Source: Mesorhizobium sp. 65-26
GTDB lineage: Bacteria > Pseudomonadota > Alphaproteobacteria > Rhizobiales > Rhizobiaceae
Length of the DNA stretch: 64,000 nucleotides
Reading direction: 5' to 3'
Assembly (NCBI GenBank): GCA_001899205.1
Contig: MKVL01000013.1
Span: forward strand, 19,140 to 83,139
Shown in pieces: positions 26,847 to 34,037 of the stretch. The notes under the pieces were generated by a model. The model made no database searches. It saw only the letters and a program-made list of their open reading frames with translations, and was not told the DNA's origin. A program made the translations under genes and the position numbers. Within the stretch, counting starts at the first letter, position 1. The number at the start of each line of letters is the position of its first letter.

Positions 26847-27860
26847 ATGTTCGGATTTGACGGCACCGTACTGGCATTCGTCGTTCTCGCCGGCGTCAGC
26901 GCCGGCGCGGTTGCCTATGCTTTCCTGTTCACCCGGATGAACAACGAGAAGCAGGCCGACAAGCGCCTGCAGACCATCAAGGCCGCCGAGACCGACCGCT
27001 CGGTCGTCAAGGCCTCGCGCGATCGCGTCGCCGAAGCGGCGAAGCGGCGCAAGTCCGTCCAGGACTCGCTGAAACAGCTCGAGGAAAAGCAGAAGTCCAA
27101 CCAGAACATGGTCAAGAAGCCGCCCCTGAGGGCGCAGCTTCGCCAGGCCGGCATGAGCGTCACGCTGGAGCGTTTCTATCTCTATTCGGCCGTCTGCGGC
27201 CTGTTGATGACCTTCCTCGCCTATTTTGCCGGAGCGCCGCTGCTTGTGCTGCCTGGCGCTCTCCTGGCCGGCACGCTTGGCCTGCCGCGCTGGTTCGTCT
27301 CATTCTGCCGCAACCGGCGGGTCAAGGCTTTTCTCAACGAGTTTCCCAACGCGCTCGACATCATCGTGCGCGCGGTCAAGTCCGGTCTGCCGCTGAACGA
27401 CGCCATTCGGCTGATCGCCAACGAGTCCCCGGAGCCGGTAAAGACCGAGTTCCGGCGCATCGTCGATTCCCAGCAGATGGGTCTGTCGATCCCGGATGCC
27501 ACAATGCGCATGTCCGAAACCATGCCATGCGCGGAGGCGGGCTTCTTCGGCATCGTCATCCAGATCCAGTCGCAGGCCGGCGGCAATCTTTCGGAAGCGC
27601 TGGGCAACCTTTCGCGCGTGCTGCGCGACCGCAAGAAGATGAAGGCCAAGGTCCAGGCACTCTCCATGGAAGCCAAGGCATCTGCCGTCATCATCGGCGC
27701 TCTGCCCTTCGTGGTCGCCTTTCTCGTCTACCTCACCAGTCCGAACTACATCATGCCGCTGTTCACGACCAATGTCGGCAACCTCATCCTGGGCTGCTCC
27801 GGCGTGTGGATGATGATCGGCATCCTGGTGATGCGCAAGATGATGAACTTCGAGGTCTAG
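26847..27860 (+). CDS. tadB: Flp pilus platform protein TadB
   Basis: A 337-residue inner-membrane protein of the GspF/TadB family. An N-terminal transmembrane segment (VLAFVVLAGVSAGAVAYAFLF) is followed by a charged cytoplasmic stretch, further membrane segments, and the T2SF domain with KAFLNEFPNALDIIVRAVKSGLPLNDAI and QIQSQAGGNLSEALGNLSRVLRDRKKMKAKVQALS. With TadC it forms the membrane platform on which CpaF acts. The ATG at 26847 is chosen over a GTG eight codons earlier. Confidence 0.93.
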   Translation: MFGFDGTVLAFVVLAGVSAGAVAYAFLFTRMNNEKQADKRLQTIKAAETDRSVVKASRDRVAEAAKRRKSVQDSLKQLEEKQKSNQNMVKKPPLRAQLRQAGMSVTLERFYLYSAVCGLLMTFLAYFAGAPLLVLPGALLAGTLGLPRWFVSFCRNRRVKAFLNEFPNALDIIVRAVKSGLPLNDAIRLIANESPEPVKTEFRRIVDSQQMGLSIPDATMRMSETMPCAEAGFFGIVIQIQSQAGGNLSEALGNLSRVLRDRKKMKAKVQALSMEAKASAVIIGALPFVVAFLVYLTSPNYIMPLFTTNVGNLILGCSGVWMMIGILVMRKMMNFEV

Positions 27861-27937
27861 GGTATGGCGCCGGACAGTTTTAAGCGGCTTTCGGACGGCA
27901 TCGTGCTCGGTTCCTTTGACTCGCAGGCGGATTTGCG

Positions 27938-28954
27938 ATGACCGAACATGTCGTAAAAACCCTCACGGATCCGTCCTTCCTGATCGCGATGCTGGTTGCC
28001 ATCGCGGTCTTCGCGACCGTCTTCACACTGCTGCCCGCGCTCGGCGGCAACCAGCTCAAGTCGCGCATGAAATCGGTGGCCCTGGAACGCGAGGAACTGC
28101 GTGCCAAGCAGCGGGCGCGGCTGGCCGTGGAGGCCGATCGCCGTCGCAAGGGCCTGCGCGAGCAGCAGTCGATCGGCATGCGCAACATCGTCGAACGCCT
28201 GGATCTCCGGCGGGCACTGGCCGACGAGGCCACCTTGCAGAAGCTGAAGGTGGCGGGCTTCCGCGGCCAGAACCCGCTGACGCGCTTCCTGTTCTTCCGC
28301 CTCGTGCTGCCGTTCGTGGGCTTTGCGCTCGCCGCCGTCTACATGTTCCTGCTCGGCGGCCTACCCGACCAGCCGTCGTTCATAAAGCTGTTCGTCTGCG
28401 TGCTCGTCGCCTATGCCGGCTTCTACGCGCCCGTGCTCTACATCAACAACCGCGCCACCAAGCGCAAGCAATCCATCCAGCTTGCCTGGCCGGATGCGCT
28501 CGACCTGATGCTGATCTGCGTGGAGTCCGGCATGTCGGTGGAAGCCGCGCTTCGCCGGGTCGCGGATGAGATCGGTGGACAGTCGGTCGAGCTGGCCGAG
28601 GAATTCATCCTCACCAACGCAGAGCTTTCCTACCTGCAGGAACGTAAGCAGGCCTATGAGAACCTGGCGTCGCGTACCGGCCTGGAATCGGTGAAATCGG
28701 TATCGCAGGCGCTGGTGCAGGCCGAGCGCTACGGCACGCCCGTCGCGCATGCGCTCCGCGTGCTCGCCGCCGAGAGCCGCGACATGCGCATGAACGCCGC
28801 GGAGAAGAAGGCGGCCGCCCTGCCGCCGAAGCTCACCGTGCCGATGATCCTGTTCTTCCTGCCGGTGCTGTTCGCCATCATCCTGGGCCCGGCGGGCATC
28901 CAGGTCAGCCAGCGCGGCATCTTCGGCGACCAGCATAATTCGAGCAGCCAGTAG
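27938..28954 (+). CDS. tadC: Flp pilus platform protein TadC
   Basis: A 338-residue inner-membrane protein paralogous to TadB. It has an N-terminal membrane segment (FLIAMLVAIAVFATVFTLLPAL), a basic coiled region, and the T2SF domain (WPDALDLMLICVESGMSVEAALRRVADEI; SVSQALVQAERYGTPVAHALRVLAAESR). The C-terminal helix is VPMILFFLPVLFAIILGPAGI. It is the last plus-strand gene of the cluster and is closed by a bidirectional terminator shared with tadD. Confidence 0.94.
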   Translation: MTEHVVKTLTDPSFLIAMLVAIAVFATVFTLLPALGGNQLKSRMKSVALEREELRAKQRARLAVEADRRRKGLREQQSIGMRNIVERLDLRRALADEATLQKLKVAGFRGQNPLTRFLFFRLVLPFVGFALAAVYMFLLGGLPDQPSFIKLFVCVLVAYAGFYAPVLYINNRATKRKQSIQLAWPDALDLMLICVESGMSVEAALRRVADEIGGQSVELAEEFILTNAELSYLQERKQAYENLASRTGLESVKSVSQALVQAERYGTPVAHALRVLAAESRDMRMNAAEKKAAALPPKLTVPMILFFLPVLFAIILGPAGIQVSQRGIFGDQHNSSSQ

Positions 28955-28985
28955 ACCGACGTCCCTCGCACAAGCCACTCAAAGC

Positions 28986-29017
28986 AAAAGCCGCGCGGCC
29001 CGGGCCTCGCGGCTTTT
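28986..29017. terminator. Bidirectional terminator between convergent tadC and tadD
   Basis: Arms AAAAGCCGCG (28986-28995) and CGCGGCTTTT (29008-29017) pair over 10 bp. T-rich sequence follows on both strands (TTGCTTTT on plus; TTTTGCTTT on minus), so it can end both transcripts. Confidence 0.88.
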
Positions 29018-29061
29018 TGCTTTTGCCATGGCAGGAGGCCTCGTGGGCTCCTGCCATGCAA

Positions 29062-29892
29062 TCAGTTGGCGGCGACGACCTTTTTCTTGGTCTTGTCCTG
29101 GTCCTTGAGCTGGCTCCAGGCGTTCTGCTGGGCCAGCATCTGCCGGAGATAGGCGACGTTGGCCTGCGCCTGCTCCGGCGACAATTCCTGCGACGCGATC
29201 TTCTCGGCCTCGTCGAAGCGGCCCTGAAGGCCGACGACGAGCGCGAGGTTCTGGCGCACGCGGCTGTCGGCGGTGGGCTGCTGGGCGGCCGAGCGCATAT
29301 AGGTCTCCGCCGTGCGCAGGTCTCCCTCCAGCACGTAGGACATGCCGAGATTGGAAAGCACCGACGGTTCGTTCGGCTTGAGTTCCAGCGCCTTGCGATA
29401 GTCGTTGCGGGCCTCGTCTCGCTGTCCGAGCTGGTCGAGGATCGCGGCCTCGGCCGACACCAGCCGCCAGTCCGGATATTCGGGCGTCTGCGCCCGGCGC
29501 ACGGCATCGAGCGCCGGTTCGAACTGGCCATTCGCCGCCAGCGCCTTGCCATAGGCGGCGAGCACGTCGCGGTCCTTGGGGTAGGCGATGGCGAGCTTGC
29601 GCATGACGGCAAGCGACTGCTCAGCGTCGCCATTCATCTGCAGTGCCGCCGCGTAGTTCGTCGCGATCCGCTTGTCGTTGGGGTTCCTGGCATAGGACTG
29701 GCCGAGCGAGGCGGTCGCTCCCTGCAGTTCTCCGGCCGACATGGTTTCAAGCGGCTTGCCGTGGCTGCGGCTGATCGAGCCGGTGGTGATGTTGCTGGTG
29801 CCACAGCCCGCGACACTGGCGGCCAGGGCCAGCATGAAGGCAGCCGTCAGCAGCCTCTTTCCGTTGACATTCGTCGTGCGGTGGGTCGCCAT
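29062..29892 (-). CDS. tadD: TPR lipoprotein TadD
   Basis: A 276-residue lipoprotein with lipobox SVAGC (Cys30) and several tetratricopeptide repeats between residues about 65 and 240 (for example PKDRDVLAAYGKALAANGQFEPALDAVRRA and PSVLSNLGMSYVLEGDLRTAETYMRSA). The tail is charged (LKDQDKTKKKVVAAN). TadD homologues act as pilotins or assembly factors for the secretin. Unlike the rest of the assembly operon it lies on the opposite strand, convergent with tadC, with its own promoter. Confidence 0.93.
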   Translation of the reverse strand: MATHRTTNVNGKRLLTAAFMLALAASVAGCGTSNITTGSISRSHGKPLETMSAGELQGATASLGQSYARNPNDKRIATNYAAALQMNGDAEQSLAVMRKLAIAYPKDRDVLAAYGKALAANGQFEPALDAVRRAQTPEYPDWRLVSAEAAILDQLGQRDEARNDYRKALELKPNEPSVLSNLGMSYVLEGDLRTAETYMRSAAQQPTADSRVRQNLALVVGLQGRFDEAEKIASQELSPEQAQANVAYLRQMLAQQNAWSQLKDQDKTKKKVVAAN

Positions 29893-29959
29893 GGGCGCGA
29901 GGCCTCCATTCGTGCGCGTGGCCGTTGGATGGCCATCTTCTCCCGCACAGAAGTATTCT

Positions 29960-29982
29960 GTTAACCCTAATGGATGGTTAAC
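29960..29982. promoter_or_regulatory. GTTAACC inverted repeat upstream of tadD
   Basis: GTTAACC (29960-29966) and GGTTAAC (29976-29982) form a perfect 7-bp inverted repeat with a 9-bp spacer. It lies 67 bp upstream of the tadD start, a plausible operator position. The TTAAC halves recall CtrA half-sites, but the orientation and spacing differ from the TTAA-N7-TTAA consensus. Confidence 0.4.
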
Positions 29983-30072
29983 GGGCCTTCATGATGCGTT
30001 TACTTTTGAGGGGACGGGGAGGGCATGGCGCATTGCCGGAGCAGCGGTCCGGCGGGCCGTTCCGGGCCTTCG

Positions 30073-30387
30073 TTACCGGCAGGCGTCCGTCTGCATCAAT
30101 GCGTTGTTGGAGAAGTATTCGATCTTCTTCTCCGGTCGGAAATGAGCCCGGAAGGTAGGGCCGTCGTCGACCGTCAAGCCGGCAACCACCAGCTTCCTTT
30201 TGGTTCTCTCCACCGCCAGCACGCGATAGGCGGTCTCGTTGGCGGACATAGTCTTGGCGCCTTCCTCGTAGGTGACGACATAGTCGCGGCGGGGGTTTTC
30301 GCAAACCATCCTGAGCGTCGCGGCCCTGGCCTCGGGCACGACGAGCATGCCGAAAGCGGCAAGCATCAGGAGCGGGCGGTGGACCAT
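30073..30387 (-). CDS. Small secreted protein of unknown function
   Basis: 104 residues from the ATG at 30387, which has GAGGA about ten bases upstream. A signal peptide (HRPLLMLAAFGMLVVPEARA) precedes a small domain: LRMVCENPRRDYVVTYEEGAKTMSANETAYRVLAVERTKRKLVVAG and ending ALMQTDACR, with two cysteines that could form a disulfide in the periplasm. I do not recognise the family. It is upstream of and on the same strand as tadD, but separated by 180 bp, and divergent from the aminopeptidase gene. Confidence 0.7.
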   Translation of the reverse strand: MVHRPLLMLAAFGMLVVPEARAATLRMVCENPRRDYVVTYEEGAKTMSANETAYRVLAVERTKRKLVVAGLTVDDGPTFRAHFRPEKKIEYFSNNALMQTDACR

Positions 30388-30519
30388 GACGCGTTTTTCC
30401 TCGGTACTGCCGCCGGCTATTGTATATCCATCTGAATTGTCTTGCATTTCCCGTATTCGATTTTCACGCTATTGGAAGCCCGGTTAAAGTCTATCCGAAG
30501 CCTGCCTGGAGAACATTAC

Positions 30520-31884
30520 ATGCCCGTCGAATTGGTGGAACAGCAGCCGACGAACGCGCTTCCGCTGCATCTGGTGGCGAGGGATGGGCTGGCGTCGGCG
30601 GGGCTTGCGCCCGACGTCCTGGCATGGGCCGATGCCAACGGTTTTTCCGGCGAAGCAGGCAGGACGCTGCTGCTGCCCGGCAAGGGCGGCGCGCTTGCCG
30701 GCGCGCTGTTCGGGATCGGGGAGGGCGAAGGCACGCTCGGTATCGGCGCGGCAGCTCGCGCTCTGCCCGAAGGCGATTGGTATTTCGCTTCGGTGCCGTC
30801 GTCGCCCGATCTGGCCGCGCTGGCGGTGGTGCTGGGCGGTTATGTCTTCACCCACTACGGCAGGAAGCCAGGCAAGGCCCTGCGCATCGCCTCGCCCGCC
30901 GGCGCCGACGCGGCCTTCGTGCGCCGTGTCGCCGACGGTGTCTTCCTGGCGCGCGACCTGGTCAACACGCCGACCAACGACATGGGGCCGGACGATCTGG
31001 AAAAGGCGGCACGGACGGTTGCCTCGGCGCATGGCGCCGAAATCTCGGTCGTAACCGGCGACGACCTGCTGACCAGGAATTTTCCCATGATCCATGCCGT
31101 CGGCCGCGCCTCGGCGCAGGCGCCGCGTCTGATCGACATCAACTGGGGGCCGAAGGACGGGCCGAAGGTGACTCTGGTCGGCAAGGGCGTCTGTTTCGAC
31201 ACGGGCGGCCTCGACATAAAGCCGTCCTCGAGCATGCTTCTGATGAAGAAGGACATGGGCGGGGCGGCCAATGTGCTTGGCCTGGCCTCGATGATCATGG
31301 CCGCCGGCACCAAGGTTCGGCTGCGCGTGCTGATCCCGGCCGTCGAGAACTCCATCGCCGGCAATGCCTTCCGCCCCGGCGACGTGCTTGCCAGTCGCAA
31401 GGGCATCACCGTCGAGATCGGCAACACCGACGCCGAGGGCCGGCTGATCCTGGCTGATGCTCTGGCGCTGGCCGATGAGGAAGAGCCGCAGATGCTGGTC
31501 GACATGGCGACGCTGACAGGCGCGGCGCGGGTCGCCCTCGGGCCCGACCTGCCGCCATTCTACACCGCCGATGAGACATTCGCGGCCGAATTGGCCGATG
31601 CCTCCATCTCGGTCGAGGATCCGATGTGGCGCATGCCCTTGTGGCGGCCTTACGATGCCAAGCTGTCGTCCAAGATCGCCGACATCAACAACGTCACATC
31701 GGACGGTTTCGCGGGCTCCATCACGGCCGCGCTGTTCCTTAAGCGCTTCGTGGAAAGGACCGCCGCCTGGGCGCATTTCGACATCTTCGCCTGGAACCCT
31801 GCCGACCGGCCGCACGGACTGGCTGGCGGAGAGGCGCAGTGCATCCGTGCGCTGGAGCGGGTGATATCGCGGCGTTACGCCTGA
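30520..31884 (+). CDS. Leucyl aminopeptidase family protein (M17)
   Basis: A 454-residue cytosolic dizinc aminopeptidase that removes N-terminal residues from peptides. The family motif NTDAEGR is at residues 302-308, and the metal-binding stretch LVGKGVCFDTGGLDIKPSSSM with KKDMGG is present upstream of it. The N-terminal half is variable, as usual. A TGGAGAAC site precedes the ATG at 30520. It is 65 bp upstream of a MarR-type regulator and an NlpC/P60 hydrolase on the same strand, so the three may handle peptides or cell-wall peptides together; that link is inference. Confidence 0.94.
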   Translation: MPVELVEQQPTNALPLHLVARDGLASAGLAPDVLAWADANGFSGEAGRTLLLPGKGGALAGALFGIGEGEGTLGIGAAARALPEGDWYFASVPSSPDLAALAVVLGGYVFTHYGRKPGKALRIASPAGADAAFVRRVADGVFLARDLVNTPTNDMGPDDLEKAARTVASAHGAEISVVTGDDLLTRNFPMIHAVGRASAQAPRLIDINWGPKDGPKVTLVGKGVCFDTGGLDIKPSSSMLLMKKDMGGAANVLGLASMIMAAGTKVRLRVLIPAVENSIAGNAFRPGDVLASRKGITVEIGNTDAEGRLILADALALADEEEPQMLVDMATLTGAARVALGPDLPPFYTADETFAAELADASISVEDPMWRMPLWRPYDAKLSSKIADINNVTSDGFAGSITAALFLKRFVERTAAWAHFDIFAWNPADRPHGLAGGEAQCIRALERVISRRYA

Positions 31885-31949
31885 CGGAGCGGTTTGCTTC
31901 GCCGTCGCACTGAAACGGAACCGAAACGATTTGCCGTCATGCTGGCGTC

Positions 31950-32300
31950 ATGTCGATCTCGCTGCGTCCGAGCCAGGCCTTGCGACTGTGGCAGCAGGTG
32001 ATGCTGTCGCAGGTGCGTGACGACGCGCCCGATCTCACCATGCGCCAGACGGCGATACTGCTCACCATCTATCTCGATCCGCCGCCGCACACCGTGCGGG
32101 GGTTGGCCGCCCGCCTCAACGTCACCAAGCCGGTGATCACCCGCGCGCTCGACACGATGGGGGCACTCAAGCTGGTTTCGCGCCATCGCGACGAACTCGA
32201 CAAGCGCAACGTCCTGATCCGGCGCACGGTCGAGGGAGCGCTCTTTGTCGAGCGCTTTGGTGATGGTATCATCGCCAAAGCACAGGAATTGCCGATTTGA
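31950..32300 (+). CDS. MarR-type winged-helix regulator
   Basis: A 116-residue protein with a winged helix-turn-helix: LTMRQTAILLTIYLDPPPHTVRGLAARLNVTKPVITRALDTMGALKLVSRHRDELDKRNVLIRRT. The wing DELDKRN is the family's usual D-x-R-type region. It is shorter than most MarR proteins, with short dimerisation helices at each end. Its stop overlaps the start of the following NlpC/P60 gene (TTGA), indicating translational coupling, so it may regulate that gene and itself. Confidence 0.85.
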   Translation: MSISLRPSQALRLWQQVMLSQVRDDAPDLTMRQTAILLTIYLDPPPHTVRGLAARLNVTKPVITRALDTMGALKLVSRHRDELDKRNVLIRRTVEGALFVERFGDGIIAKAQELPI

Positions 32301-33157
32301 CCGTTCACGACGCCCGTCTTCATGCCTTCCGTTCCGATCTTGCCGACGCCCGCCTGAAAGGCGAGGTGACGGCCGAGCGTTTCGTTGCCGGGCGCGCCGC
32401 GCGCATCACGGCCCCGGTCGCGGACGTGCTGAAGGCGCCGCGCGCGGATGCTGGACTAAACACCCAGTTCCTCCACGGCGACGATGTGCTGGTGTTCGAG
32501 GAGGGCGATGGCTGGGCCTGGGTTCAGGCCGAGCGCGATGGCTATGTCGGCTATGTCGCGGCCACGGCCCTGGACGCTCGCGCAGTGGCTCCGACCCATA
32601 TCGTTTCGGTGCCGCGTACCTTCGTCTATCCCGGTCCCGACCTGCGGTTTCCGCGCAGCGGGCAGCTTTCGATGGGCTCGACGGTGGCGGTAACCGGCGC
32701 CGCGGAGACGCGTGGCACGGCCTATGCTGTCCTCGCCTCTGGCGAGGCCATCATTGCGAAGCATCTCAGGCCGATGACGGAGACGGCGACGGACTATGTC
32801 TCGGTCGCCGAGATGTTCCTCGACACGCCCTATCTCTGGGGCGGCGTCTCCGGTTTCGGCATCGACTGCTCGGGCCTGGTGCAGCTTTCGATGCGCATGG
32901 CCGGGAAAGACGTCTTGCGCGACTCCGACATGCAGGCGGCGAGCATCGGTACGCCGTTCGAGCCCGGCGCGGATTTTTCCGGGCTCCGGCGGGGGGATCT
33001 TGTCTTCTGGAAGGGGCACGTGGCGATCATGACCGATGAGCGGGATATGATCCACGCCAATGGCCACACCATGCTCGTGTCCCGCGAGGGTCTTGGGGAA
33101 GCCGTCGACCGTATCGGCTATCTCTATGGCGGGCCGACGGGCTTCCGGCGACCCTAG
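32297..33157 (+). CDS. NlpC/P60 family peptidase with SH3-like domains
   Basis: 286 residues beginning with TTG, coupled to the preceding regulator. The N-terminal half contains bacterial SH3-like segments (around residues 30-90 and 100-155, for example FEEGDGWAWVQAERDGYVGYV). The C-terminal NlpC/P60 domain has Cys191 (GIDCSGLVQ), His241 (GHVAIM) and His253 (IHANGH), the expected catalytic Cys-His-His. Such enzymes cut the peptide stems of peptidoglycan. There is no obvious signal peptide, so it may act on recycled muropeptides in the cytoplasm, or the start may be different. Confidence 0.88.
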   Translation: MTVHDARLHAFRSDLADARLKGEVTAERFVAGRAARITAPVADVLKAPRADAGLNTQFLHGDDVLVFEEGDGWAWVQAERDGYVGYVAATALDARAVAPTHIVSVPRTFVYPGPDLRFPRSGQLSMGSTVAVTGAAETRGTAYAVLASGEAIIAKHLRPMTETATDYVSVAEMFLDTPYLWGGVSGFGIDCSGLVQLSMRMAGKDVLRDSDMQAASIGTPFEPGADFSGLRRGDLVFWKGHVAIMTDERDMIHANGHTMLVSREGLGEAVDRIGYLYGGPTGFRRP

Positions 33158-33178
33158 ACATGCTTCAGGGTTGCTCGC

Positions 33179-33709
33179 TTAGGCCGGAACGTATGTCAGC
33201 CTGATAGCGTCTTCTCCGATCAGATCGTTGGCGACAAGGCGGAGTGGGGGCCGGGGGCCAGCGAAGAATGGCTTGCCACGACCCAGCACAACGGGGCGGA
33301 AGTAGAGTCGATATTCGTCAATCAGGCCTGTATCGGTCAGGCTCGCCGCCAGCCCCGAGCCACCGATCTGAATTTCGCCCGCGAGCTTATCCTTCAATCC
33401 GCGCAACACCGCCTCGATGTCATCCGAGACAAGCGTCGCGTTGGGGCCAACCGACTTCAGCGAGCGTGACACAACCCATTTCGGCTGCCTTCGCCACGCC
33501 AGCGCGAAATCGTGCTCGTCCGCGTCCCACTCGGAATGGTCCTCGTCCCAATAGCGCATGACTTCGTAGAGGCGGCGGCCATAGATGCTGCCCGTCAAGC
33601 GGCGCCCCGACTCTATCCAGTGACGAAAGAGCAAGCGGCCCGGCGCGAATGCCTCGTGGTCGATGTAGCCGTCCAGCGATACGTTCATCCCGAAGAAGAG
33701 CTTCGCCAT
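33179..33709 (-). CDS. Dihydrofolate reductase / RibD C-terminal family protein
   Basis: 176 residues with the RibD C-terminal/DHFR-like fold: MAKLFFGMNVSLDGYI at the start, LTGSIYGRRLYEVMRYW, and IQIGGSGLAASLTDTGLIDEYRLYFRPVVLGRGKPFF at the end, the usual NADPH-binding and closing segments. Members outside folate or riboflavin synthesis have unknown reductase activities. It stands alone, convergent with the NlpC/P60 gene. A palindrome 170 bp upstream could be its operator. Confidence 0.85.
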   Translation of the reverse strand: MAKLFFGMNVSLDGYIDHEAFAPGRLLFRHWIESGRRLTGSIYGRRLYEVMRYWDEDHSEWDADEHDFALAWRRQPKWVVSRSLKSVGPNATLVSDDIEAVLRGLKDKLAGEIQIGGSGLAASLTDTGLIDEYRLYFRPVVLGRGKPFFAGPRPPLRLVANDLIGEDAIRLTYVPA

Positions 33710-34037
33710 GCCAAAAAATCTCCCATCCAGTTATCTCGGAATACCTTCAAGCCGTTGTCTAGGTGCGGAGGGCACCGTCTGCGATCGCTGTCCGCTTCGG
33801 ACATGATCGGCAGCACCCGTTTGAACGTGTCGGTCGCAGCCCAGCCAACAACATCGACCCAATCCGGAAATCTGATTGCGATATGCAACCAATTGCATAG
33901 TAAGAACGGTAGTGTCAACGATCGGCACGACGGAAGGAACACGCGGCTATCCGTTCCGACCGCCTGACATTCACCTCTGATCCCTTTTTGTTCCGATTTT
34001 GCTTGGCGGCCGCGCCGTGCCGCGCTACCTCTGGCTC
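33710..34037. other. Gene-free stretch with a TATGCAA palindrome
   Basis: About 330 bp without a recognisable gene, less GC-biased than its neighbours. It contains a perfect inverted repeat TATGCAA (33882-33888) / TTGCATA (33893-33899) with spacer ccaa. Short open frames on the minus strand have no ribosome-binding site and no family I recognise; they may be decayed coding sequence. The palindrome resembles, from recollection, ArsR-type operators of rhizobia. Confidence 0.45.

Noticed and set aside
33685-33942. Short minus-strand open frames upstream of the RibD-like gene
   Set aside because: No ribosome-binding site and no recognisable family. They are likely decayed sequence or chance frames.
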